64,000 bases of DNA. It comes from Actinomadura latina NBRC 106108. GTDB lineage: Bacteria > Actinomycetota > Actinomycetes > Streptosporangiales > Streptosporangiaceae. The notes under the pieces are model-generated. The model saw only the letters and a list, made by a program, of their open reading frames with translations. It had not been told where the DNA came from and did no database searches. The stretch lies in contig NZ_BCQS01000005.1 of the NCBI RefSeq assembly GCF_001552195.1, positions 682,001 through 746,000 of the forward strand, read 5' to 3'. A program made the position numbers and the translations under genes. The stretch's first letter is position 1, and each line of letters opens with the position of its first letter. Shown here piece by piece: positions 15,563-22,573 of this stretch.

Positions 15563-18079
15563 ATGAGAGCCCGAGAACTGGCGCTGCCGGTGGTCCTGGC
15601 GGCGTCGCTCGCGGTGCCCGCGTCCCTCGCGGCACCCGCATCGGCGCAGCCCGCCGCGCCCGCGGCGGCCTGTGACCCGACCCAGACCGCACCGGTCTAC
15701 CGGGGCAGGGTCCCCGCTCCGAAGCAGGTCCTCGGCTTCGATCTCGGCGAGCGGCCGGTCAGCGCCGCCGAGTCCGACGCCTATCTGGAGACGGTCGCCG
15801 CGAAGAGCGAGCGGGTCGTGTCCGGGACGCTGGCGACGACCGCGCAGGGACGCCCGCTCAAGTACGCGATCGCCGGGCGTCCCGCGCTGATGTCCAAGGC
15901 GGGGCTCGCCAAGGTGCGGCGGGAGGCCGGGCTGCTGCGCGATCCCCGCACCCCGGAGGCGCTGGCCAGGCGGATCACCGAGCGCGGCGTCCCGATCCTG
16001 TGGATCAGCGGCAACGTCCACGGCGACGAGCCGAGCGGGACGGACGCGGCGCTGAAGGTGCTCCGCGACCTCGGGGACCGCTCCGACTGCGCCGCCGCGG
16101 AGATCCTCGGCAACGCGCTCGTCGTCGTCCTGCCGAGCCAGAACCCGGACGGCCGCGAGCTGAACACGCGCCAGAACGCCTACGGGTTCGACATGAACCG
16201 CGACTGGTTCGCGCGCACCCAGCCGGAGACCGACGGCAAGCTGGCGATGCTGAACGCGTACCCGCCGGCGCTCTACATCGACGCGCACGAGATGGGCGGG
16301 ACGTCGTACTTCTTCCCGCCGAACGCCGACCCGGTCTACCACGAGACGCCCGAGCAGGCCATCGGCTGGATCAACGACCTGTACGGCGCGGCGATGGCCG
16401 CCGAGTTCACGAGGCAGGGCATCGACTTCTTCAACCGGGACGTTTACGACCTCTTCTACCAGGGCTACGGGGACTCGGTCCCGACCAGCGCGTTCCACGC
16501 GGCCGGGATGACCTACGAGAAGGGCGACGGCAGCCCCTATCCGGAGCGGGTGAAGGAGCAGTACCTCACGCAGTGGGTGTCGCTGTCGGCGGCGGCCCGC
16601 AACCGGCACCGCGTCCTGACCGGGTGGCGGCAGATGACGGTGGACGCCTACGAGCAGGGCAAGGCCGGGAAGCTGGAGCCCAACCGGATCTACAACCCGC
16701 CGAACCAGATCGACCGGCAGGTCCCCAGCCGGAAGGTGCGCGGCTACTTCCTGCGGGACGACGATCCCGCCAAGCGCGCCGAGGTCCGGCTGACCGTGCG
16801 GCGGCTGCAGCGCATGGGGGTGCGCGTCGAGAGGCTCGTCCGGCCGCTGACCGTCCCGGACTTCAAGGCGTACGGGCGTCCCGAGGCCGGGACGACCCTT
16901 CCAGCGGGCACGTACTGGATCTCGATGGCGCAGGGGCAGAAGCACTGGATCCAGGCCATGCTCAACGAGGACTCCTACACGCCGTTCCCGTACTTCTACG
17001 ACGTGACGGCGTGGAGCCTGCCGCTGCTGGGGAACGTGTCCGGCGGGTCGTCCGGGGCCGTCCTGCACCCGCGGGCGGTCCGGGTGCCGACGCTACCCGC
17101 ACCGCGTCCGGGGCATGACGGCAAGGCGCCGAAACTCGGCGTCCTGCAGCTCTCGGCGACGTCGTCGTCGGCGCGCGAGTCGGCCGGCTGGCTGCGGCAC
17201 CGCCTCGACCGCGAGTGGAAGCTGCCGTTCACACTGCTCACCCCGGCGGACGTGGCGGCGGGCAGGCTCGGCGGGATCGAGGTGCTGGTCGCACCGGACG
17301 GCCCGGCGTCGTCCGCCTACACCGCCCTCGGCGACACCGGGCGGGCCGCGCTCCAGGACTGGACGCGCAACGGCGGCCGCTACATCGGCTGGCAGGGCGG
17401 CACACGGCTCGCCGCGCGGCTCGGCCTGACGACCGCGACGCTGGCCGAGCCGACGTCCGACATCCCCGGCTCGCTGTTCCGGGTCAGGGTGGACGGGTCG
17501 AGCCCGCTGGCGAAGGGCGTCGGCGCGACGGCCTGGAACTTCACCGCCTACGACCTGGTGATGAACGCCTCCAGCGGTGTCGCCGTGTCCTACCCGCCGG
17601 TGGACTCGCCCGACTGGTTCGTCTCCGGGTTCGAGCGGGGCGCGTCCGAGCTGGCCGGAACCGCGGCGGTCGTGGACCAGCCCGTCGGCAACGGACGTTC
17701 CGTGCTGTTCGCGGCAGAACCGAACTTCCGGGCGTTCACCGACGGCACGGCCAAACTGCTCTACAACGCGATCCTCGGCCCCGGCCCGGCGCGGGCTCCG
17801 GCGCCGCAGGGCACCGCGAAGGCCGCGCAGGAGGCGGCGGAACTGCCGTCGTACGAGTCGCCGATCCGCGTGTCGGTGCGGGCGGCGGACGCCGCGAAGG
17901 CCGCGGCCGTGCTGCGGTCGGTCGGAGCGAAGTGGGCCGAGACCCGGTCCGGCGGGGTCGTCCACTACGTGATCGACAACCCGCGCGGCCTGCCGGTGGA
18001 CCACCACCCGTTCGCCGGGCGCCTCCCGTCCCTGATCCGCGAGGCCGGCATCGCGCCGGTCGCCGTCACCCTTCCCTGA
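15563..18079 (+). CDS. Secreted M14-family zinc carboxypeptidase
   Basis: An 838-residue exported metallopeptidase. A signal peptide (MRARELALPVVLAASLAVPA) leads to the M14 catalytic domain. Zinc ligands are in NVHGDEPSG (about residue 153) and DAHEMGG (about 241); the motif NPDGRELNTRQNAYGFDMNRDW is characteristic, and MTYEKGDG near 316 probably supplies the catalytic Glu. The C-terminal half contains a class I glutamine-amidotransferase-like fold (ALQDWTRNGGRYIGWQGGT) seen in the long actinobacterial members. It presumably trims peptides or peptidoglycan outside the cell. The start has only weak ribosome-binding sequence. Confidence 0.9.
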   Translation: MRARELALPVVLAASLAVPASLAAPASAQPAAPAAACDPTQTAPVYRGRVPAPKQVLGFDLGERPVSAAESDAYLETVAAKSERVVSGTLATTAQGRPLKYAIAGRPALMSKAGLAKVRREAGLLRDPRTPEALARRITERGVPILWISGNVHGDEPSGTDAALKVLRDLGDRSDCAAAEILGNALVVVLPSQNPDGRELNTRQNAYGFDMNRDWFARTQPETDGKLAMLNAYPPALYIDAHEMGGTSYFFPPNADPVYHETPEQAIGWINDLYGAAMAAEFTRQGIDFFNRDVYDLFYQGYGDSVPTSAFHAAGMTYEKGDGSPYPERVKEQYLTQWVSLSAAARNRHRVLTGWRQMTVDAYEQGKAGKLEPNRIYNPPNQIDRQVPSRKVRGYFLRDDDPAKRAEVRLTVRRLQRMGVRVERLVRPLTVPDFKAYGRPEAGTTLPAGTYWISMAQGQKHWIQAMLNEDSYTPFPYFYDVTAWSLPLLGNVSGGSSGAVLHPRAVRVPTLPAPRPGHDGKAPKLGVLQLSATSSSARESAGWLRHRLDREWKLPFTLLTPADVAAGRLGGIEVLVAPDGPASSAYTALGDTGRAALQDWTRNGGRYIGWQGGTRLAARLGLTTATLAEPTSDIPGSLFRVRVDGSSPLAKGVGATAWNFTAYDLVMNASSGVAVSYPPVDSPDWFVSGFERGASELAGTAAVVDQPVGNGRSVLFAAEPNFRAFTDGTAKLLYNAILGPGPARAPAPQGTAKAAQEAAELPSYESPIRVSVRAADAAKAAAVLRSVGAKWAETRSGGVVHYVIDNPRGLPVDHHPFAGRLPSLIREAGIAPVAVTLP

Positions 18080-18089
18080 CCGCCCGCGC

Positions 18090-18114
18090 GGCGTGCCGGC
18101 GGGTCCGGCACGCC
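18090..18114 (+). terminator. Hairpin after the carboxypeptidase gene
   Basis: GGCGTGCCGG (18090-18099) and CCGGCACGCC (18105-18114) form a perfect 10-bp stem with a 5-nt loop, 10 bases after the stop codon. It could terminate both this gene and the convergent peptidyl-tRNA hydrolase gene. Confidence 0.6.
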
Positions 18115-18137
18115 GTGCCCTATTTCGTGCCCTATTT
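18114..18137. repeat. Tandem 12-bp duplication across a stop codon
   Basis: CGTGCCCTATTT occurs twice in tandem (18114-18125, 18126-18137). The minus-strand hydrolase gene ends inside the second copy, and the in-frame first copy supplies a second TAG four codons later. Confidence 0.85.
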
Positions 18138-18800
18138 ACGGACGATCCACGCGACCGCGGTCATCGTGCCGGGCGGTACCTCGGTGAATCCGCCGTCGCG
18201 CACGGAGACCGTCGCCTTCTTCACGCACGTTCTCCACGGGACGTCTCGGGCCAGATGTACGGGGGCGCCCGCCTCGACCCACGCCGCCACGTCCTTGCGG
18301 CGGCCCTGCCGGAGGAGCAGCTGGGCCGCGTGCCCGCACTGCGCGGCGGCCTTGCCGGTCGTGATCGTCACCTCCGGGTTGAGGGCGATCGCCGCGTACG
18401 GAGGCTCGGGCGGCGGCACGGGCTCCTCCGCCTCGGCCAGTTCGAGGCCCGCGACCTGGAGCCTGGCCAGCTGCGGCGGGACGTCCGAGACCGGGCCGGG
18501 CGGGAAGGCCCGCACCTGCGCGCCCCCGTGCTCGGCGGTGACGCCGGGCAGCGCCTGCGCCTCCGGCCACCGCACACCGCGCGCCCGCCGCGTCACCTTC
18601 CGTATGCGCCGCGACTCCCACTCGCGGACGGCGTCCCGCCATTCGCCCTCGACCGCGCGCGGATCGGCGAGCAGCCGGACGACCGCCGTCGCCGCCGCCT
18701 CGCAGACCGCGCCGTGACCGGGCGGATCGGCCTTCTCGGCGCGTACCACCAGCTGCATGGCCCAGGGCGGATCATCGAGGGGGTCGTAGTCAGGTCGCAC
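18132..18800 (-). CDS. Peptidyl-tRNA hydrolase, PTH2-type domain
   Basis: A 222-residue protein whose C-terminal 110 residues match the PTH2 (archaeal/eukaryotic-type) peptidyl-tRNA hydrolase fold. The signature is NPEVTITTGKAAAQCGHAAQ and the C-terminus reads VRDGGFTEVPPGTMTAVAW. PTH2 enzymes release peptides from stalled peptidyl-tRNA. The N-terminal 100 residues (VVRAEKADPPGHGAVCEAAA and onward) are not part of the minimal enzyme. GTG 18800 is chosen as the start, with ATG 18758 as alternative; neither has a good ribosome-binding site. Confidence 0.8.
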   Translation of the reverse strand: MRPDYDPLDDPPWAMQLVVRAEKADPPGHGAVCEAAATAVVRLLADPRAVEGEWRDAVREWESRRIRKVTRRARGVRWPEAQALPGVTAEHGGAQVRAFPPGPVSDVPPQLARLQVAGLELAEAEEPVPPPEPPYAAIALNPEVTITTGKAAAQCGHAAQLLLRQGRRKDVAAWVEAGAPVHLARDVPWRTCVKKATVSVRDGGFTEVPPGTMTAVAWIVRK

Positions 18801-18902
18801 CCGAGGAGTATTCCAAAACCCGATCCGGCTTTTCTCCGGCGGATGCGGGGTAATGCAACTCTTACCGTCCCCCGGACGTCGTTCAGGTACGGGAGGTCTC
18901 CG

Positions 18903-19973
18903 GTGACCAGTGGTACGTGGAGTGATTCCATACCGGGAATCGGAACATACTTCGTCGGTATCGACGTCGCTCCCGGCCGCTACCGATGCGACGACGGCAA
19001 GGGCGGCTGGTGGGTGCGCTTCACCGGTCCCGGCGGGGGCGACCCCGTGGGCTCGTGGCCGCTGCCCGCCGGCCCGACCGAGATCGAGATCGCGCGGACC
19101 GACTTCGCGTTCGAGACCCACGTCTCCACGTCCTGGCGGCGGATCGCGCCCCCGCGCGCACCCGAGGACGGCTCCCCCGCCGAACCGCGCCCGGTCGCCG
19201 ACCCGACCCTGCGCGCCGAGCTCGACACGATCGTCGGCCGCCGCCGCCCGCTGCTGTGGCTGGCGCCGCTCACGGTCCTCGCCCTCGGCCTGATCGGATC
19301 CCCGCTGCTCGGCTCCCTCTGGCTGATCGGCCTCGGCATGCTCGCGGTGCTGGTCGCGCTCGGCACCCCGTCGGTGTCCCTGGACCTGCGCCGCGCCCGC
19401 GAGCTGGAGCGGCGCCGCGACCGGTACCTGACCCCCGAGGACCTCGACGGCGAGGCCCGCGGGATGCTGGCCCGCGTCCAGGCGGCGATCGACGCCGTCC
19501 GCGACTCCGACGTCAACCGCGAGGGCCTGCTGGACGCGGTGGACAACGCGGTCACGCTGCCCCGCCAGGAGTGGGAGATCGCGCAGGTCCTCGCCAAGCA
19601 GTCGAAGCTGCGCGGCGACCAGGCGACCATGGCCGGGGAGGCCTCGCTCCCCGAGGTGGAGGCGGCCCTCCGCCCGCTGCGCGACAAGCTCGACATCTCG
19701 GTGGCGGCGCTGACGCGGCGCGTGGAGGCGCTCGAACGCTACGCCGAGCGCGCCAAGGCGGCGGACGAGGTCCTGCGCGCCCAGCGCCACCTGGAGGCGA
19801 TCGCCGAGCGGGCGCACGAGTACGACGAGCTGCTCGCCGACACCGTCCGCGACGACCTGGCGCTCCCCGCGATCGAGCGCCTCACCGAGCAGGGCGACGA
19901 GCTGCTCCGCACCCTCCGCGAGCGCCTCGCCAAGGCCGCCGAGGCCGGCAGCGAGCTCCCGCCCCCGCGGTGA
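18903..19973 (+). CDS. Membrane protein with C-terminal coiled coil
   Basis: A 356-residue protein. The N-terminal 80 residues form a beta-rich domain with repeated Gly/Trp (GIGTYFVGIDVAPGRYRCDD, then GGWWVRFTG). Two adjacent hydrophobic segments lie near residues 120-160 (PLLWLAPLTVLALGLIG, then LWLIGLGMLAVLVAL). The last 190 residues are long charged helices likely to form coiled coils. GTG 18903 follows GGGAGG. It is divergent from the hydrolase gene. I do not recognise a functional family. Confidence 0.65.
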   Translation: MTSGTWSDSIPGIGTYFVGIDVAPGRYRCDDGKGGWWVRFTGPGGGDPVGSWPLPAGPTEIEIARTDFAFETHVSTSWRRIAPPRAPEDGSPAEPRPVADPTLRAELDTIVGRRRPLLWLAPLTVLALGLIGSPLLGSLWLIGLGMLAVLVALGTPSVSLDLRRARELERRRDRYLTPEDLDGEARGMLARVQAAIDAVRDSDVNREGLLDAVDNAVTLPRQEWEIAQVLAKQSKLRGDQATMAGEASLPEVEAALRPLRDKLDISVAALTRRVEALERYAERAKAADEVLRAQRHLEAIAERAHEYDELLADTVRDDLALPAIERLTEQGDELLRTLRERLAKAAEAGSELPPPR

Positions 19974-19990
19974 GCCCTGGCGCCGCCGGG

Positions 19991-20302
19991 TCAGCCGGCC
20001 AGGGCGCGTACCTGGTCGGGGCCGGTGAAGAGCTCGGCGCGCATGCCGGCCTCGCGGGCGGCGACGATGTTGCGCTCGGTGTCGTCGAAGAAGAGCACGT
20101 CGGCGGGCTCGACGCCGAGGCGCTCGGCGCAGATCTCGTAGGCGCGCGGGTCGGGCTTGGCGACGCCGATCCGGCACGAGTAGACGAGCGCGTCGAAGCG
20201 GTCGAGCAGGGCGCCGTGGCGGGCCTCGATCCGCCGGATCGCCTGCGGGGTCTGGGTGCGGGCGATCACTCCGTACAGGTCGAACACGATCACGTCGGGC
20301 AT
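19991..20302 (-). pseudogene. HAD-like hydrolase with internal in-frame deletion
   Basis: Only 103 residues, half the usual HAD-IA length. Motif I (VIVFDLYGVIARTQTPQAI) is joined by a short stretch (RRIEARHGALLDRFDALVY) directly to the motif III region (SCRIGVAKPDPRAYE) and motif IV (VLFFDDTERNI). The cap domain and motif II (Ser/Thr then Asn) expected in between are missing, with no frameshift. The product is probably inactive as a phosphatase, although the frame stays open. It is read divergently from the TetR gene. Confidence 0.7.
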
Positions 20303-20349
20303 GGGCCCGAGCCTATGCGGCACGCGGCGGATCACTCGCCCGGGGACGT

Positions 20350-20363
20350 AGCAAGCGCTTGGT
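20350..20363. promoter_or_regulatory. KstR2-type palindrome upstream of the TetR gene
   Basis: AGCAAGCGCTTGGT matches the published KstR2 operator pattern AnCAAGnnCTTGnT at every fixed position. It lies in the 127-base gap between the truncated HAD gene and the KstR2-like regulator, 66 bases before its start, so autoregulation is likely. Confidence 0.7.
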
Positions 20364-20395
20364 ATTAACCGTAGCCTGGGGCGGCGGCGCAATCG

Positions 20396-20409
20396 AGCAA
20401 GCGGTTGGG
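20396..20409. promoter_or_regulatory. Second, degenerate KstR2-like site
   Basis: AGCAAGCGGTTGGG keeps the left half-site CAAG but has GTTG instead of CTTG on the right and ends in G rather than T. It lies 20 bases before the TetR start codon and 46 bases from the perfect site, suggesting a weaker second binding site. Confidence 0.4.
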
Positions 20410-20429
20410 CGGCACGGCATAATGAGAGG

Positions 20430-21098
20430 GTGACGACCACGAGCGCTAAGTCCGGACGATCCAGAACCCGTGCGGCGGGCGAGGGCGGTCCCCGCCGGCG
20501 CGGCAGGGGCTCCTCGGCCCTGACGTCGGAACGGCGCGAGCACCTGGTCAGACTCGCGGCCGAACTCTTCGCGGAGAAGGGCTTCCAGGCCACCACGGTC
20601 CGCAACATCGCCGACGAGGCGGGCATCCTCTCCGGCAGTCTCTACCACCACTTCGACTCCAAGGAGTCGATCGTGGACGAGATCCTCTCCACCTTCTTCA
20701 CCGAGATCATGGCCTCCTACCAGGCCGTCCTCGAAGAGGGCCGCAACCCGCGCGACACCATCGCCGGGCTGGTCCGGGTCGCGTTCGGCACGCTGGAGCC
20801 GCACCGGGCCGCCATCACGGTGATGCAGAACGACTGGAACTATCTGAAGGGCATGGACCGGTTCGCCTACCTGATCAAGTCCGAGGACGAGGTCGAGAAG
20901 ATGTGGGTGGACACGCTCCAGGCGGGCCAGGAGGAAGGGCTCTTCCGCCACGACCTCGACCCGAAGCTGACCTACCGGATGATCCGCGACACGGTGTGGG
21001 TGGCGGTCCGCTGGTTCCGGCCGGGCGGACGGCTCGACGCGCAGGGCCTGGCGGAGCACTACCTCAAGGTCATGTTCGACGGCATCAACCTGCACTAG
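20430..21098 (+). CDS. TetR/AcrR regulator, KstR2-like
   Basis: A 222-residue TetR-family repressor. The HTH spans about residues 35-85 (AAELFAEKGFQATTVRNIAD, then AGILSGSLYHHFDSKESIV). The ligand domain closely follows KstR2, the CoA-thioester-responsive regulator of steroid ring C/D catabolism in mycobacteria: KMWVDTLQAGQEEGLFRHDLD and DTVWVAVRWFRPGGRLDAQG. A perfect KstR2-type palindrome lies upstream. No ring-degradation genes are adjacent, so its target genes are probably elsewhere. A basic Arg/Gly-rich N-terminal extension of about 30 residues precedes the HTH. Confidence 0.85.
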   Translation: MTTTSAKSGRSRTRAAGEGGPRRRGRGSSALTSERREHLVRLAAELFAEKGFQATTVRNIADEAGILSGSLYHHFDSKESIVDEILSTFFTEIMASYQAVLEEGRNPRDTIAGLVRVAFGTLEPHRAAITVMQNDWNYLKGMDRFAYLIKSEDEVEKMWVDTLQAGQEEGLFRHDLDPKLTYRMIRDTVWVAVRWFRPGGRLDAQGLAEHYLKVMFDGINLH

Positions 21099-21281
21099 CC
21101 CCTTCCCGCCGCGCCACCCTTTCGGCCTTCCGAATACTTCTGTTCGGGCACATCCGGCGCGGTATCCCACGGTGAGCGGCCCCTAACCCCCATAGTGTGC
21201 TTAGTCACGAATTGCGAGTAGGGGTGACGCATTGGTCCGTGGGGACGCTGTTACCGGAGTGATCGACGGGGGGAGGGCGAC

Positions 21282-21509
21282 ATGACGGCTCATCCGGGCG
21301 CCGGTCGCGACGAGCCCACGCCCGCGGCCCTGCGCGCCGCCACGGCGCGCGCCCTTCAGGAGACGTTCCCGGGGGTCCGCGTCTGGTACGGCGAGGCGAC
21401 CGGATCGTGGTGGGCGATGGTGCCGCTGCGGGACGGCCCGCGGCTGCTGGAGGCGCCGTCCGCGCAGCAGCTCCGCGAGGAGATCATGAGCTTGCGCAGC
21501 TTCGGCTGA
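21282..21509 (+). CDS. Small Trp-rich hypothetical protein
   Basis: A 75-residue protein starting behind GGGGGGAGGG. The central motif VRVWYGEATGSWWAMVPLRD (residues 28-47) is followed by RLLEAPSAQQLREEI. Proteins with this WYGEATG-WWAMVP signature are short, cytosolic and frequent in Actinomadura-like genomes. Their role is unknown to me. No HTH partner is adjacent here. Confidence 0.65.
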   Translation: MTAHPGAGRDEPTPAALRAATARALQETFPGVRVWYGEATGSWWAMVPLRDGPRLLEAPSAQQLREEIMSLRSFG

Positions 21510-21591
21510 GCGTCCCCGGCCGGCCGGGGACGTGTGCCGCCCGCCGGGAACGGGGCGCGATCCGTTCCCAGCGGGCGTCTCTGGTGAAACT

Positions 21592-21624
21592 AACCCGAAT
21601 CGGGTTCATAAACAAGCACTTGCT
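21592..21624. promoter_or_regulatory. Two adjacent palindromes, one KstR2-type
   Basis: AACCCGAATCGGGTT (21592-21606) is a 15-base palindrome with 7-base arms. Four bases later AACAAGCACTTGCT (21611-21624) matches AnCAAGnnCTTGnT exactly. They lie in the gap between two convergent genes, where no promoter is expected. Confidence 0.6.
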
Positions 21625-21639
21625 CGGTTCTGTTATCTC

Positions 21640-21939
21640 TCACGTCTCATACTGGATCGCGGCGCGCTCCGCCACGATCGGCGTGATGAACGCGTCGATG
21701 ACCGCGCGGTGCGCGGGATGGTCCCGGTAGACGAGATAGGCGTCACGGTCGGCGAAGTCCGCGACGACCACCAACTCGTGGCCGCCGGGGTCCACGCCCG
21801 CGTCCAGCCCGATGCTGTACGTCCCGATCTCGGGGATGGCGGCGGGCAGCTCCCCCAGCTTCGCCGCGACCTCGTCCTGCTGGCCGGTCGTCGTTCCCTC
21901 GACCCACTTGAACATCACCACATGACGGAAACCACTCAT
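21640..21939 (-). CDS. Dabb-family stress-responsive alpha/beta-barrel protein
   Basis: A 99-residue dimeric alpha-beta barrel protein. The family signature is complete: MSGFRHVVMFKWVEGTTTGQ at the start, IGLDAGVDPGGHELVVVADF in the middle, and YLVYRDHPAHRAVIDAFITP near the end. Dabb proteins range from stress proteins to small cyclases in plants and bacteria; no activity can be assigned here. It stands alone, 24 bases upstream of the flavodoxin-like gene on the same strand. Confidence 0.9.
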   Translation of the reverse strand: MSGFRHVVMFKWVEGTTTGQQDEVAAKLGELPAAIPEIGTYSIGLDAGVDPGGHELVVVADFADRDAYLVYRDHPAHRAVIDAFITPIVAERAAIQYET

Positions 21940-21963
21940 GCGGGCAAACTATCGGCCTGACCG

Positions 21964-22419
21964 TCAGATGCCGCCGAGTTCCGCCGCGGTGATCGCGCCG
22001 AGTTCCCAGCACGCCTCGAGGTCGGCCTTGCCGGGCTCACCGGTCACGACCACCGGCGGCTGGACGGCCTTCCACTTCAGCCCGGCGGTGATGGAGCCGA
22101 GCGCGCGCAGCGCACCGGTGGCGTCGTTGTTGCCGTGCAGGAACGCCCCGAACGGGCGGCGGACCGTCTCCTCCAGGCACGGGTAGTAGATCTGGTCGAA
22201 GAAGTGCTTGAGCGCCCCGGAGAGGTAGCCGAGGTTGACGGGCGAGCCGAGCAGGTAGCCGTCCGCTTCCAGGACGTCCACGGCGGACGCCGTCAGCGCC
22301 GGGCGGGACACGACCTCCACGCCTTCGATCTCGTCGGTGGACGCGCCCGCGCGCACGGCCTCGAACATCGCCTGGACGGACGGGGACGGCGTGTGATGCA
22401 CGAGCAGCAGCCTCTTCAT
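21964..22419 (-). CDS. Flavodoxin-family NAD(P)H-dependent oxidoreductase
   Basis: A 151-residue flavodoxin-fold protein. KRLLLVHHTPSPSVQAMFEA gives the FMN phosphate loop at residues 2-21, and GYLLGSPVNLGYLSGALKHF the second flavin-contact loop near 53-72. FGAFLHGNNDATGALRALGS corresponds to the third loop. By family it binds FMN and reduces quinones or other small acceptors, or serves as a trp-repressor-binding-like protein. The start MKRLLLVHH at 22419 has no clear ribosome-binding site; a GTG directly before it is possible. Confidence 0.85.
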   Translation of the reverse strand: MKRLLLVHHTPSPSVQAMFEAVRAGASTDEIEGVEVVSRPALTASAVDVLEADGYLLGSPVNLGYLSGALKHFFDQIYYPCLEETVRRPFGAFLHGNNDATGALRALGSITAGLKWKAVQPPVVVTGEPGKADLEACWELGAITAAELGGI

Positions 22420-22573
22420 CACCTTGAGACTATCGGTGTCCCTTGGCCCCTGACCGGGTACGGCCACTGGATGGATCCCGGCCTTAGGCTGCACTTGGGA
22501 GGCATGACCAACGTCCGGTTCGGGGAATGAGTTCCCAAGGATCTTGGTTGGGGGCTCAGCGGAGGTGTCCTTC

